DNA of 64,000 nucleotides from Atrichornis clamosus (lineage: Eukaryota > Chordata > Aves > Passeriformes > Menuridae): positions 1-64,000 of the forward strand of contig WBMZ01006344.1 in assembly GCA_013400975.1 (NCBI GenBank), written 5' to 3'. The notes beneath the pieces were generated by a model. The model searched no databases and was not told where the DNA came from. It saw only the letters and a program-made list of their open reading frames with translations. Shown piece by piece: positions 1 to 9,924 of this stretch (position 1 is the stretch's first letter; each line of letters opens with the position of its first letter). Position numbers and translations under genes: made by a program.

Positions 1-230
1 AGAGGGACACTCGGGGACACAGGGAGCTGTGGCACAGCCAGGAGAGGGACACGCGGGGACACAGGACCTGTGGTACAGCCAGGGGAGGGACACTCGGGGA
101 CACAGGGACCTGTGGCACAGCCGGGAGGGCGACACTCGGGGACACAGGACCTGTGGCCCAGCCTGGGGAGGGACACTCGGGGACACAGGACCTGTGGTAC
201 AGCCAGGGGAGGGACACTGGGGACACGGCC
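1..230. repeat. GC-rich minisatellite, 41-42 bp unit, at least five copies
   Basis: The phrase gggacac-tcggggacacagg-acctgtgg-acagccagg recurs with unit starts at about 4, 46, 87, 129, 170 and 211, a period of 41-42 bp. Copies differ by a few substitutions and small indels, and the last is truncated before a TATA-containing block. The array is cut by the left window edge, so the true copy number is unknown. The frames across it give Gly/His/Thr-rich repeats (e.g. GHRDLWHS) with no family resemblance and are not genes. Confidence 0.93.
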
Positions 231-598
231 ATGGGCCACCAGACTTTCCCACACCTTTAGGGATTAAAGGGGTATAAAAGCCCAGGGTTTCCTCTGGTTG
301 GGGTCCCTCCTTGGTGGCACTAGCTCAAGCTGTTACTTTGTTTGTGCATCATGATTTAATTACTGCAGGTATCCAGGAATCCCGTAACCTGCCATGGGAA
401 ACCTGCTCTGGCTGTGTGTGTTGGGTGTGTGGGGAGTCAAGTGGGGACCCAAGGGGTCACTGGAGCCAATCCTGCTGGTGCAGGGGCCTTGGTCCCTGCT
501 CGGGTGGTGCGAGTGGAACTGCCAGAGTGGCTCCTGGATGGCTGGACAGGGAGGTTTCCTTAGCAGGAGCACCAGACAGTTCTGGTGCATCATATCTT
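231..598 (+). other. Unassigned block with TATA-like box between the minisatellite and a CR1 element
   Basis: It contains ggtataaaagccc (TATAAAAG at 273-280) about 45 bp past the end of the minisatellite, then GC-rich sequence running into a CR1 copy. The TATA box could belong to an LTR or a Pol II promoter, but I see no polyadenylation signal, primer-binding site or paired terminal repeat to prove an LTR. A frame starting MGNLLWLCVLGVWG at 394 begins hydrophobic but runs into CR1 and has no family match, so I do not call it a gene. Confidence 0.3.
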
Positions 599-1140
599 GG
601 GCTGCATCAAAAGCAGTAGAGGGTTCTCCCCCTTCACCCTGCTCAGGTGAGACCCCACCTGCAGAGCTGCATCCACCCCAGGGGTCCCCGGCCCGGGAAG
701 GGCATGGACCTGTTGGAGCGAGTCCAGAGGAGGTCCCCAAGTTGATTACAGGGGTGGAGCATCTCCCTTGTAAAGAGAGGCTGAGACAGCTGGGTTTGTT
801 CAGCCTGAAGAAGGAAAGGCTCCACAGAGACCTTGGAGACCCTTCCAGTGCCTAAAGGGGCTCCAAGAGAGGGACTTTGGACAAGGGCTGGTCGTGACAA
901 GCAAGGGAGAATGTCTTCAACCTGAAAAGAGGGTAGGTTTAGATTAGATATTAGGAAGGAATTCTTCCCTCTGAGGGTGGGGAGGCCCTGGCACAGGGTG
1001 CCCAGCGGAGCTGTGGCTGCCCCATCCCTGGAAGTGCCCAAGGCCAGGCTGGACGGGGCTTGGAGCAACCTGGGATAGTGGAACGTGTCCCTGCCCGTGG
1101 CAGGGGGTAGAACAGGACGGTCCCTTCCAACCCAAATCAG
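599..1140 (+). mobile_element. CR1 LINE 3' fragment (longest copy here)
   Basis: The sense strand shows the typical series: gggctgcatcaaaagcagt; gtgagaccccacctg; ggcatggacctgttggagcg; gtccagaggagg; ttgttcagcctgaagaag; gtttagattagatattagg; gaggccctggcaca; gctgtggctgccccatccc; then the tail through ggtcccttccaacccaaatca. The 5' end is truncated and the reverse transcriptase frame is absent or broken. It is an avian LINE copy inactive by truncation. Confidence 0.92.
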
Positions 1141-1989
1141 TGCTCACAGCAAATCTTGGGCTGGTGTTTGGACTCCTTGCATTCATCCTAAACTCTTGGC
1201 CTCCCAGCACGTTGCCAGCATCTCATTCATCCAGGGAATCCATTACTGAGTCTCACTGTGGACGGTACAGTGTAGAGTGTAATACAGATTCCAGAGAAAT
1301 GAAGGGCTTTAGCTCAATAACACACATTTGATCTCATTCTGGCCATCATTTAGGTCTCTGGGGTGCTATGATAATAAAAGTAAATGGAAAGTTGCATATT
1401 CAACTGGGTATATAGTTTTCATCTCTGGCATAAAGAAAAAGGATGAATATCCATTCCAGGAGACATTTTTTGAAAAGGTCTGTGATTGATATCTTAGCCA
1501 AAAAGATTTAAAACTCTTAGAAAACACTTTATAATTGCCCAAAACTGCTGGTACTGAATGGCTGCAATTTGAATAATTTAAAGATTAAAATAAGAATATT
1601 ATAATTTAATGAAGTCTCTTTACATGCCTGTGGTGTGGGGGGTTTCAAGCAGATCATGGGTTTTTAAGTCACATAGAAAAGGAACATAGTTTAAAAACTT
1701 AATAATAATAATTTTTAAAAGGTAAAAAATGGGTCGTTTGGTAAATTGCTTCATGTATTTCCTGGAAACCTTGTCCTGTTAGACAGTGTATAAAATACCT
1801 TAAGAGTACATAAAGTCTACAAAGCTCATTAAAAACAAGTAAAGGCTTTTTGGGCTGTTGTAGAAAATCCCATGTTAATGGATAGAATTACGTGACCTTT
1901 GTTGGAGTCTAGAAGTTTGCTAAGCAAACTGAAAAATCATGAAATATATTAAGTAAACTAAATTCTCTGACAGACACACATTTATCTGT
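1141..1989. other. AT-rich intronic sequence, nothing recognised
   Basis: About 850 bp of AT-rich unique-looking DNA with no splice-flanked frame, RNA gene or repeat that I can recognise. Confidence 0.6.
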
Positions 1990-2140
1990 CCAGAGAAGCT
2001 GTGGCTGCCCCATCCCTGGAAGTGCCCAAGGCCAGGTTGGACGGGGCTTGGAGCAACCTGGGATGGTGGAAGGTGTCCCTGCCCATGGCAGGGGGTGGAA
2101 TGGGATGAGCTTTAAGGTCTTCTCCAACAGAAACAGTTCT
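1990..2140 (+). mobile_element. CR1 LINE 3' end
   Basis: Contains cagagaagctgtggctgcc, ccaaggccaggttggacggg, gcaacctgggatggtggaag and catggcagggggtggaat in order, ending near aaacagttctgtgag. Only about 150 bp of the 3' end remain. Confidence 0.93.
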
Positions 2141-2227
2141 GTGAGTTTATGATTTTCTTGTGTTGAAATCTCTTGTGTTTGAGAATGTATAAATGGTAGT
2201 GCCAAATGATGTGAGTTTGAGGCTTGT

Positions 2228-2229
<2 letters not shown>

Positions 2230-2270
<41 letters not shown>
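2230..2270. repeat. Uninterrupted T run, 41 bases
   Basis: A pure homopolymer 90 bp after a CR1 tail. It could be the A-tail of a retroposed copy inserted on the - strand, an expanded homopolymer or a sequencing artefact. No element with clear target-site duplications was seen beside it. Confidence 0.95.
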
Positions 2271-2273
<3 letters not shown>

Positions 2274-3451
2274 TCTGAGCAATCTTCCAGGAAATTTTAA
2301 TTTTGCTCTTGTGGGTGACATCTCTTCCACTCTAATATAAATGCAGTGTGCACCAGTAGAGGGAAACAGTAATCATACATAATTTACACTTCTCATTGCC
2401 ACATCACTGCTCAGTCAGTAATGTTTTATGATAGTGTGGTCCACTGGGATTTAGCAAAATAGCCTTAAAAAGGACTTGAGTTATTTTTCTATGCTTCGCC
2501 AGGATTTTTTTGCATCACATCCCAAAGATTGCATAGCACTTCCCTATTGTTCTGTGAAACAAGGGGTAGACCTGATGCTTTCACCAAGTTTCCTAGGCTT
2601 GTTTCCTAACTGAGCACTCTGCCCGGCTGTCCTGGGGGAGTCACCTGTTGCCTGTCTTGCACTGACATGTTTATACCTCTTTTTTCACACTATGACGGAA
2701 AATAACTGTACCAGGTGTAATGCAGATCAACTCTGTGAACTTTACAGTTAGTAGAAAGAGGATAGGATCTCTTACTAGCTCCGTATATGAATATACCTTT
2801 ATTGTATGTATATAAAAATGTAAACTTACATAGCTGGGGGAAGAACCAGCACAGAACCAGAACTCTGCACACAGAGTGCATCAGCAATATTTTGAAATGC
2901 TCCTGAGATTCAGTGAGGCAAAAATTGAAGCTTGTAGTAACTACTAAAGATACTTATGTGTTACTGGTTCTGGATTATTGGTGCTTCATGTCAAAACAGT
3001 ATCTTCAAGTCCAAGTCAAGTGGAATCTTGTTGAATGAAGGGGTTTAGAGCAACTCTGCTCATTGTTGTGTTTCTCATCATCACTTTCTTACTTGTGAAA
3101 CACTGTCAGTTTGCCAAGACTGAAATCAGGTTTTATAATTGCCCAGTTTAATTAGTACCAGCATGTAAGTGCACTGACTTAGTATCTAAGATATTAAATC
3201 ACGTAGTTGACACTTTCAATATTACAAAGTGTGGAACTGGGTGCTGGATGATTGGTCCAACAGGGTATAAATTTTTTCATTGACTACTGACTCTTTTAAT
3301 GTTGATTGCTATAGCTACAAAAGGTTTAAATTAAAGTCTAACTTTTTGGAAATACACCCACATGGATCCTAAAAGATGGACTTTACAAGCGAATTGGAAC
3401 GTGGATATACTGTTTACCTGGATGATACTGAAAAATTATTTGTGTTCCTAG

Positions 3452-3561
3452 GGATGGGCAACCTGGTCTAGTGGAAGATGTCCCCGCCCATGGCAGGAAG
3501 CTGGCATTGGATGATCTTGAAGGTCCCTTCCAACCCAAACCATTCCCTGATTCTATGACTG
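3452..3561 (+). mobile_element. CR1 LINE 3' end
   Basis: Reads gggcaacctggtctagtgga, agatgtccccgcccatggca, then ggtcccttccaacccaaacc and the terminal attccctgattctatgact. The classical tail with an attctatg-type end is preserved; the 5' part is missing. Confidence 0.92.
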
Positions 3562-4139
3562 GTTTGGAAAACCTAGTGTAGTAGATCTAACTCAAATTTA
3601 TAACGTTACTAAAGACGAATGAATTAAATGTGTGAGTCTAGGACTAACTTGGGCATTGTAAGCTTTTTTTATAACCTTTTTCTGGACAAGACTGGGGGCA
3701 GGTTGACTGTAATTAAAGGATAATTCTTGAAATCTAAGTTTATTTTGCCACTGCTTCCAACATAAGAGCAAGGAACATGCAAATAATAGGTAGTCCCTCA
3801 CACACAGTTGGAGGAGGATAAAATTATCAGACTGGAGGAATTAAGATTTTGAATTGTGATAAAATAAAAACAAATTTAGCATTACAGAATACATCTCAGG
3901 ACTAATCAGTTTTTTTTGGTTTAAGATTTGAAATCAGTTGGAAGTGACAAGAAGTTGTTGGAGCGTTAATACCAGGAGATTGAGAGGGGTCTGAGATGTG
4001 CTTCTGAAATGAGAATGTGTTTCTCTAAGGCAAGAGGGTAAAATAGGAATGTGTTACATAGATCAAAAATGGTTTTATGTGGACTATTCTGTACAGCACT
4101 GGTACTCCTTCAGAAGAAAGATTAATTCAGCACATCACA

Positions 4140-4325
4140 GATGTAAAGAAGGGCTACAAAAATTATTAGCAAAAGTTCTCAATTTTGCTGTGGGGAGCCT
4201 GGAGTGTGTAACTTCCTGAATCCAGCAAAACAAAGCCAAGGAGGTGCAGTGGAGAAAAGCATGGAATGCTCCAGCCTCTTCAGTTTGGAAAAAGAGGGCA
4301 TTGGCCAGGCCTTCACTGGCTGGGA
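4140..4325 (+). mobile_element. Possible ancient CR1 fragment
   Basis: The phrase aagggctacaaaaattatta resembles the CR1 'gagggccacaaaaatgat' segment, and cctcttcagtttggaaaaag resembles 'ttgttcagcctggagaag'. Divergence is high and the intervening sequence does not align well by eye, so this is tentative. Confidence 0.3.
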
Positions 4326-5841
4326 AGATCCAGAAGTGTCATCACAGGACTTCTAGTTCCCGAAGAACAAATAACAGAGGTGTCCGGGAACAGGAGGCAG
4401 TGGTTGGTACCTGCCTTAGCACCTGCCCCCAGCTGAAGCAACTTCTCTCATTTTGTAGCTATATAAACTTAATTCTCGCATCCCTGGCTCTTGTATAGAA
4501 ATAGAAGAGCTGAGGAAGATGTCTGGTGGAAGCAGGTTTTGCTTCCTCAGACTGTGTGGTTTTGATGTTTTCTCCTTTGGTGTGGGAGCCTCACTTTAGC
4601 CCAGTGACTCTTTTGCTACAGTGCAACTGTGGTTTCACAAACTCCTGGTGCACAAAGCTGGTGCCTGAACTCCTTCAGAGTCAAATTATTTTCTGTTCCT
4701 AAATAGCAATAAACAGTGTTCCACTTCTACACTACTCTGTCCTCACTGTGGTGTCTTCCAGCCATCCCAAGAGAGCTCTGGTGACATCGGCAGGAAAATA
4801 GCACAATACCAAGGGATGCCATGTCATGGTCATTGTTCTCTTGAGTACACATAATATCCTTCATCGTTCAGTATAGGTTAAAAACACCAAACAGGTTGTT
4901 TAGCTGAGGATCTGCTGATAAATGTAATTTTTACTTGAGGCACCCAGCCCTTGCTGTCACCATGAGTTCACTGTTCCCAGGGGCTGCTGTCAGCTCTGAG
5001 CAAAGAGATCACTTTGTAATAGCCTGTGTTTGCATTTTTTTGTTGTCGGCACTGAGTGTGATCAGGTTCCACGTTTGTGGTAATTACTCCATTACAGAAG
5101 TGCTGTGGCAATTAGCTCTGGATAGGTGAGAAATCTCACAGCAGGGCTGGCATGGAGCTCTGGTGGCTGTGTGAGGAGTGGGGTCACCAGTGCAGCTGTG
5201 TGAGAAGCTCGTGGTGTAACTGGAAGTCAGGCCAGGTGTGTTCACCAGGTCAGTGGTCCCACTTGTCCTGCAGATGATCTGTGGTTGTATCATCTCTATC
5301 TCTGAGGAGAGATAACATTAAAACAAAACTTGATTTACACAACTCTGGAATAATCTTTACATCTGAAACCAAATCTACTCACTTTAATTCCTTTTAGTCT
5401 CTGTGCTAATAAAATTATAACTGCTGGTTAAATAATGCTTTTTTTTTTAATAAAGTCCATATTAATTGTAGTCTCTGTTCTGGGAAATTCTATTAGTTTT
5501 TGCCACAGATGAGTGTTTTCAGATAAACAACATCTTTATCCCAGCTGGGACTTCATCAGCAAGTTTATCTTAATTATCTAATCTTAAAATAGTCTTAAAC
5601 TGCTAGAAATGCTGCAGTACAGTGAAGTATCACAATTATTTCTTCCCTGAGAGACAGTGCTTTAGAATTAAAAAAAGTAAACCAAAGCTGATATTGATAG
5701 TCTGGTGAGGAGTCTGTCTTGTATAACGTGCAGAAAGTGATGTAAAGCAGTTCTGCCTCCTGGGTACAGCCTGCCAGGCACAGTTATTTCCATGGAAAAC
5801 AATATACTGCAGTCCCTGTCTCATCCCTGGAGCGTTGGTCC

Positions 5842-5858
5842 AGCACGTGGCACGTGCT
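5842..5858. promoter_or_regulatory. 17-bp palindrome with two CACGTG E-boxes
   Basis: agcacgtg-g-cacgtgct is a perfect 8-bp inverted repeat around one base, with CACGTG at 5844-5849 and 5851-5856. Such E-boxes bind bHLH and bHLH-zip factors (USF, MYC, MITF, CLOCK families). Function is inferred only from the motif. Confidence 0.5.
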
Positions 5859-6100
5859 CTCTCTGCAGACACACAGTCACTGTCCCATGCCAGAGCCTGG
5901 CATGAGGGCAGGGATGCCCCTGTCCCCTCTGTTTCCAGCTAATCCCATGAGGGTGACAGCCAGAAGCTGTCAGAGTGTGGCGAAGGTGTAGGAGTCATCC
6001 TGGGAGCTGACAAATTCCAGAAGTGCACAGAGATTCTGGAAATGGTTGAGCAGTGTCGTGGCATAAAAAAGCAGTTGGTATCAGTGAGGCTTGTTCTTTC

Positions 6101-6285
6101 AATCACAGAATAATGTGAGTTGGAAGGGACCCACGGGATCACCCAGTGCAGCTCCTGGCCCTGCACAGACACCCCAGCGATCCCACCCTGTGCATCCCTG
6201 GGAGCGTTGTCCAAAGGCTCCTGGAGCTCTGGCAGCCTTGGGGCCGTGCCCAGTCCCTGGGGACCTGGACTGGCTCCCCAGCACC
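6101..6285 (-). mobile_element. CR1 LINE 3' end, divergent subfamily
   Basis: Reads aatcacagaataatgtgagt, tggaagggacccacgggatc, agctcctggccctgcacaga, then gagcgttgtccaaaggctcc. This is the 'tggccctgcacaggacacc' CR1 type, different from most copies in the window. The left side is the element's 3' end, so it is inserted on the - strand. Confidence 0.85.
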
Positions 6286-6681
6286 CGGAAGGTGGGAAGG
6301 TGTTTGAGGCTGGGAATGTGTTTTGAGGAAGACTCAGTGTGTGCCTGTCCTGTTCATGAGTACCTTCCAAGTAACACCTGGAGGTGTCTGACCTGCTTCA
6401 GCCAGTCTGCTGCTTTTAAGCCAACTGTGTGAAATTCTCTACTGTCTTTGCCAGTCACAAGGGTGTGCTGGTGAGGGAATTGTGAGAGGGCTCTGGGGTA
6501 AAAAAAGGTGGTCTGATGCCATAATTATTCTAATAGGCTACAAAGTGCAGATAGCAAATGGAGATGCCTGATTAGGTTTTTTTTGTTATTGTTTTTATCT
6601 TACTTTATGCAGTGTGCTAAGGCTTGTACTTGAAAGGTTAAAGATTGAGAGAGGGAGACCATAGGACAGACACAAAGTCAC

Positions 6682-6922
6682 GGAATCATAGAATAATTTG
6701 GGTTGGAAGGGACTTTAAAGGTCGCCTGATTCCACCCCCTGCCATGGGCAGGGACACCTTCCCCTATCCCAGGGTGCTCCAAGCCCCGTCCAGCCTGGCC
6801 TTGGGCACTTCCAGGGATGGGGCAGCCACAGCTGCTCTGGGCACCCTGTGCCAGTGTGTCTGACAATCTGACTAAAGAATTTCCTCTTAAATTCTAATCT
6901 AAATATCTTTTCTGTTATTTAA
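6682..6922 (-). mobile_element. CR1 LINE 3' end
   Basis: Reads ggaatcatagaataatttgg, gttggaagggactttaaagg, ccctgccatgggcagggaca, ccagggatggggcagccaca, gctctgggcaccctgtgcca, then degraded sequence to ttctaatctaaatat. Inserted on the - strand and truncated. Confidence 0.93.
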
Positions 6923-9539
6923 AAAATGTGCTTTCAAACATTCTTCCACTCCATCTCTCTTAGACTTTTGGCTGCAGTGCCTCATGTGCAGTTAGCTCAA
7001 GTAGCAGTATAATTGCAGTATGGTTATAATTGGATAAGTATATTTAATACCAATTGAGTTGATCAGAAACTGAATCTAATTTCTGAATGACTTAATGTCA
7101 TGGCCATAATCTTTGGAAGAATCATATATTTAATAAATCAGATTCTCACACAGGCATCTTAAAATTTAAATGACTTGTATAAAAATGGACAATGAATTTA
7201 TTAGAAATGCTATACTTAGTTGAGCTGCAGTCTTCAGGAGGACACTTATTAAAAATCTTTGCTTCTGAGTATCTGCACTTTCACCTGGGGCTCTGGGAAT
7301 GCATTACATTTTAATGGAGTTCCCTGTGCTGTTAAATACTGTATGCAGCCATGCTCACAAATACCCTTTCATCTACCAAAATCAAGTGGAAAGGTGCTTT
7401 ATAGGGCTTGAGGAGGATGTGGATAAAGCAATATCATGCAGAAAGTGTTTGTCTAATTTCTGGAGAAGGCGTCATTCAATTTTGAGTGCAAAGAGAAATC
7501 TTTAAAGCAAAGACAATTATCCTCTTAAATTGCTGGTAAGACCTTATTTCCAGATGTAAATGTCCAGTAAATGAGCTTTTTGTGCATTTGAATTGCTCTT
7601 AGGAACTCAGACTATTTCAGTGTAAGAACAGCAACAGAAAGTTTGTCTGCAGCACCACCAAAGCAGGGGGTTTTACACGTCTGGAAGGTGTTAACACAAT
7701 CCTCCAGGATTACTGAAAGACAATATTGATGTACTGTCAGTTAAAGGGCTTTGAAGCATGTTTCAAATTTAGGTTTTTACAATCTGCCCTTTTCTGGACT
7801 TTCTCTGCTGCACCTCCATTCCAGCTGCAACACCAAGGGCAGGAGAGCTTGGGATAAAAATCTCAGAGTGCCTGGTTCACCTGTGCCAGTGACCCAAGGA
7901 TTAAAAGAGGACTGAAACCATGGTTCATATGACAGAAAAGGCTTCTTATTTCAATCTGGTCATTCAGTATCCTGAAAAGTGATTGCTTTTAGATTCCTTC
8001 TCCTTGTGCTTTTCAAGTCTTAGAAAGAAATGTTTTAAGTATTTAATGCTTCCTGCCAGAGTTCAGGCTTGATGCTGCTTTGAAGGAATAAGAGCTGTGG
8101 AGTTCAGAGAATCTGTCTTGAAAAATATTTTCTGTTGGAAAGGTATTATTCTAAGTTTCAGCCTCAGACTGGAGGTTATCTATTGCAAAGATGGGAAAAG
8201 GGCCTTGGATGATGGAATAGGAATATTTTTCCGTATGCTCCTTCCCAGGCTAGTTTTGTATAACAGGGATAGAACTGCTTGAAATTATTTCCAAGTGAAG
8301 TGCAGAATGAGAACAAAATGCTGAAAATCAGTCCATTTTAAAGCTTGCAATTCCTCTAAAACCAAGAACCTCCACAGATATTTGAGCTTTTCACATCCTG
8401 TTCTTAGCAAATCATTTCCCCCATCACTGGATGGAGACAGACTGCCTTGGGGAAGCTCCTTGGGACTCCTTCAGCAACACGTGGCAGGTGGGCAGTTTTT
8501 GGGCAGTTTTTGAGTCTACCTGTGACTTGTCACCTGCTGAAGGCCACCAGGGATGTGCCAGGATAGCACACAGATTGCTGTGTTGGCCCCTTAAAATGTG
8601 AGCTCTCTGTAGAGATAACTGCACTTGGGTTAAAGTTGCTCTGAATTTCTCCTCCGTCCCACGCTGTCCCTCATTAATACAGAGTCTGGCATGCTGCAGC
8701 TCTGCTAAATGCACATTCTGGGTCAGAGACTGCAAGAGGAAGATTCATGGCTGTAATTAGAGAGGCACTTTGCACATATGCGTGTGGACTGTAGTAGGAA
8801 ATTTGGTTTAAACAGAGAAGGAGCTCTACATATTTTCAAGAACTCACAAGTGCTATCAGGCAGAGACCTATTTATTCCTGGCACGTCTTTACTCTGTGCT
8901 TTGCTCTTTGGGCAATGAATTTACACAGAGGAGTCTGGAGGCTGAAAGCAAGCAAATCTTCCCCTTGTTCCTGTGTTTCCAGTGTGCTGCAGAGGACAGA
9001 GGGGCTTCCAGGCACTGCCCTGGGATTCTGAACAGCATCCTGGATCCTGCACTGCAAAGGGTCCATCAGGGGTCAAAAGGTGTATGACAAATGCAGAGAC
9101 AGATTAAATGAACCGAAAAAAATAAATTAAAAGTAACAGGTTATTAGAATTTGCATCTCTGGCTGACTGTCAGTGCCTCAGCCATCAGTCGACTGTTCAA
9201 ACTTTACAAGAGCTGTTGCCTGGTCCAGCATTTGCCGTCCTGTTCCCAGTCTGACTCCAGGGCACCTGGAAGCAGAGCAGCTGGTGAGCCACTGTCATTT
9301 CTGGGGCTGGCTTGCTCCTGACACATTGAATGAAGATCATGGTTTAACTGAAAACAATTTAAAATACATATCTTTAAATATCCTTGACGTTGCACTTTAT
9401 ATGCAATTTGAGAGAGTAACTGTCAGCAACAAGTGGTAGGGCTTTTTCAAGAGATAACCTTGATCTGAAAAATGTATAAACTTGGAGCTGTAGGAGTTGT
9501 TGGACCTCAATAAAAGTTATTTACACAGCCATTCTCTGG

Positions 9540-9725
9540 GAGCAGCTTCCGATATCCTTGTTATTAAATTTAACATGATATACGAGTTGCAACACTTATT
9601 GCAAGTTATTAGCATTGTGATAGCCAATTAGAGTTTATTTGTTGATACTCAGTAACTGATAGCTACCCTTTGAGATGAATTTCTTACATTTAATCAGCGT
9701 ACAGTTTTCAAGCACGGTAGCTCAA
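9540..9725. promoter_or_regulatory. Candidate conserved non-coding element
   Basis: AT-rich but complex sequence, free of repeats, with stretches such as caacacttattgcaagttat, gccaattagagtttatttg (CCAAT and a TAAT-type homeodomain core) and tttaatcagcgtacag. The texture resembles vertebrate intronic enhancers. There is no alignment to prove conservation. Confidence 0.25.
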
Positions 9726-9896
9726 ATATCAAGGAGTTTCTGGAGTCCTCCACAGTGCTGCAGCTTTAATTGCAGGCGTTCAGAAGCAATTTAAACAAAA
9801 TATCAGTGTTGTTCACCAAAAATCAACCCACTCAATTAGAGTCTTCTCCAAGAAAACCTTTCAACTATTGCTATTTCCGTTTGGAACTGCTCAGAT

Positions 9897-9924
9897 GGGA
9901 TGTGTGTGTGTGTACACGTGTACA
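9897..9924. repeat. Short TG microsatellite ending in a 14-bp palindrome
   Basis: A (TG)n run followed by tgtacacgtgtaca at 9911-9924, a perfect palindrome containing CACGTG. Most simply a microsatellite by-product. Confidence 0.7.

Larger units (their letters stand above)
2271..6100. other. AT-rich intronic sequence with one clear CR1 fragment
   Basis: Apart from the CR1 copies and the E-box palindrome listed separately, I see no coding exon or RNA gene. Short frames such as the one starting MQWRKAWN at 4244 lack homology and splice context. Confidence 0.55.

Noticed and set aside
29..277. Repetitive Gly/His-rich frames over the left-edge minisatellite
   Set aside because: The repeat is open in several frames at once because of its unit composition, not because it encodes a protein.
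394..855. 153-residue open frame starting MGNLLWLCVLGVWG
   Set aside because: The start looks like a signal peptide, but the frame runs into CR1 sequence after about residue 68, has no family match and competes with an equally long frame on the other strand.
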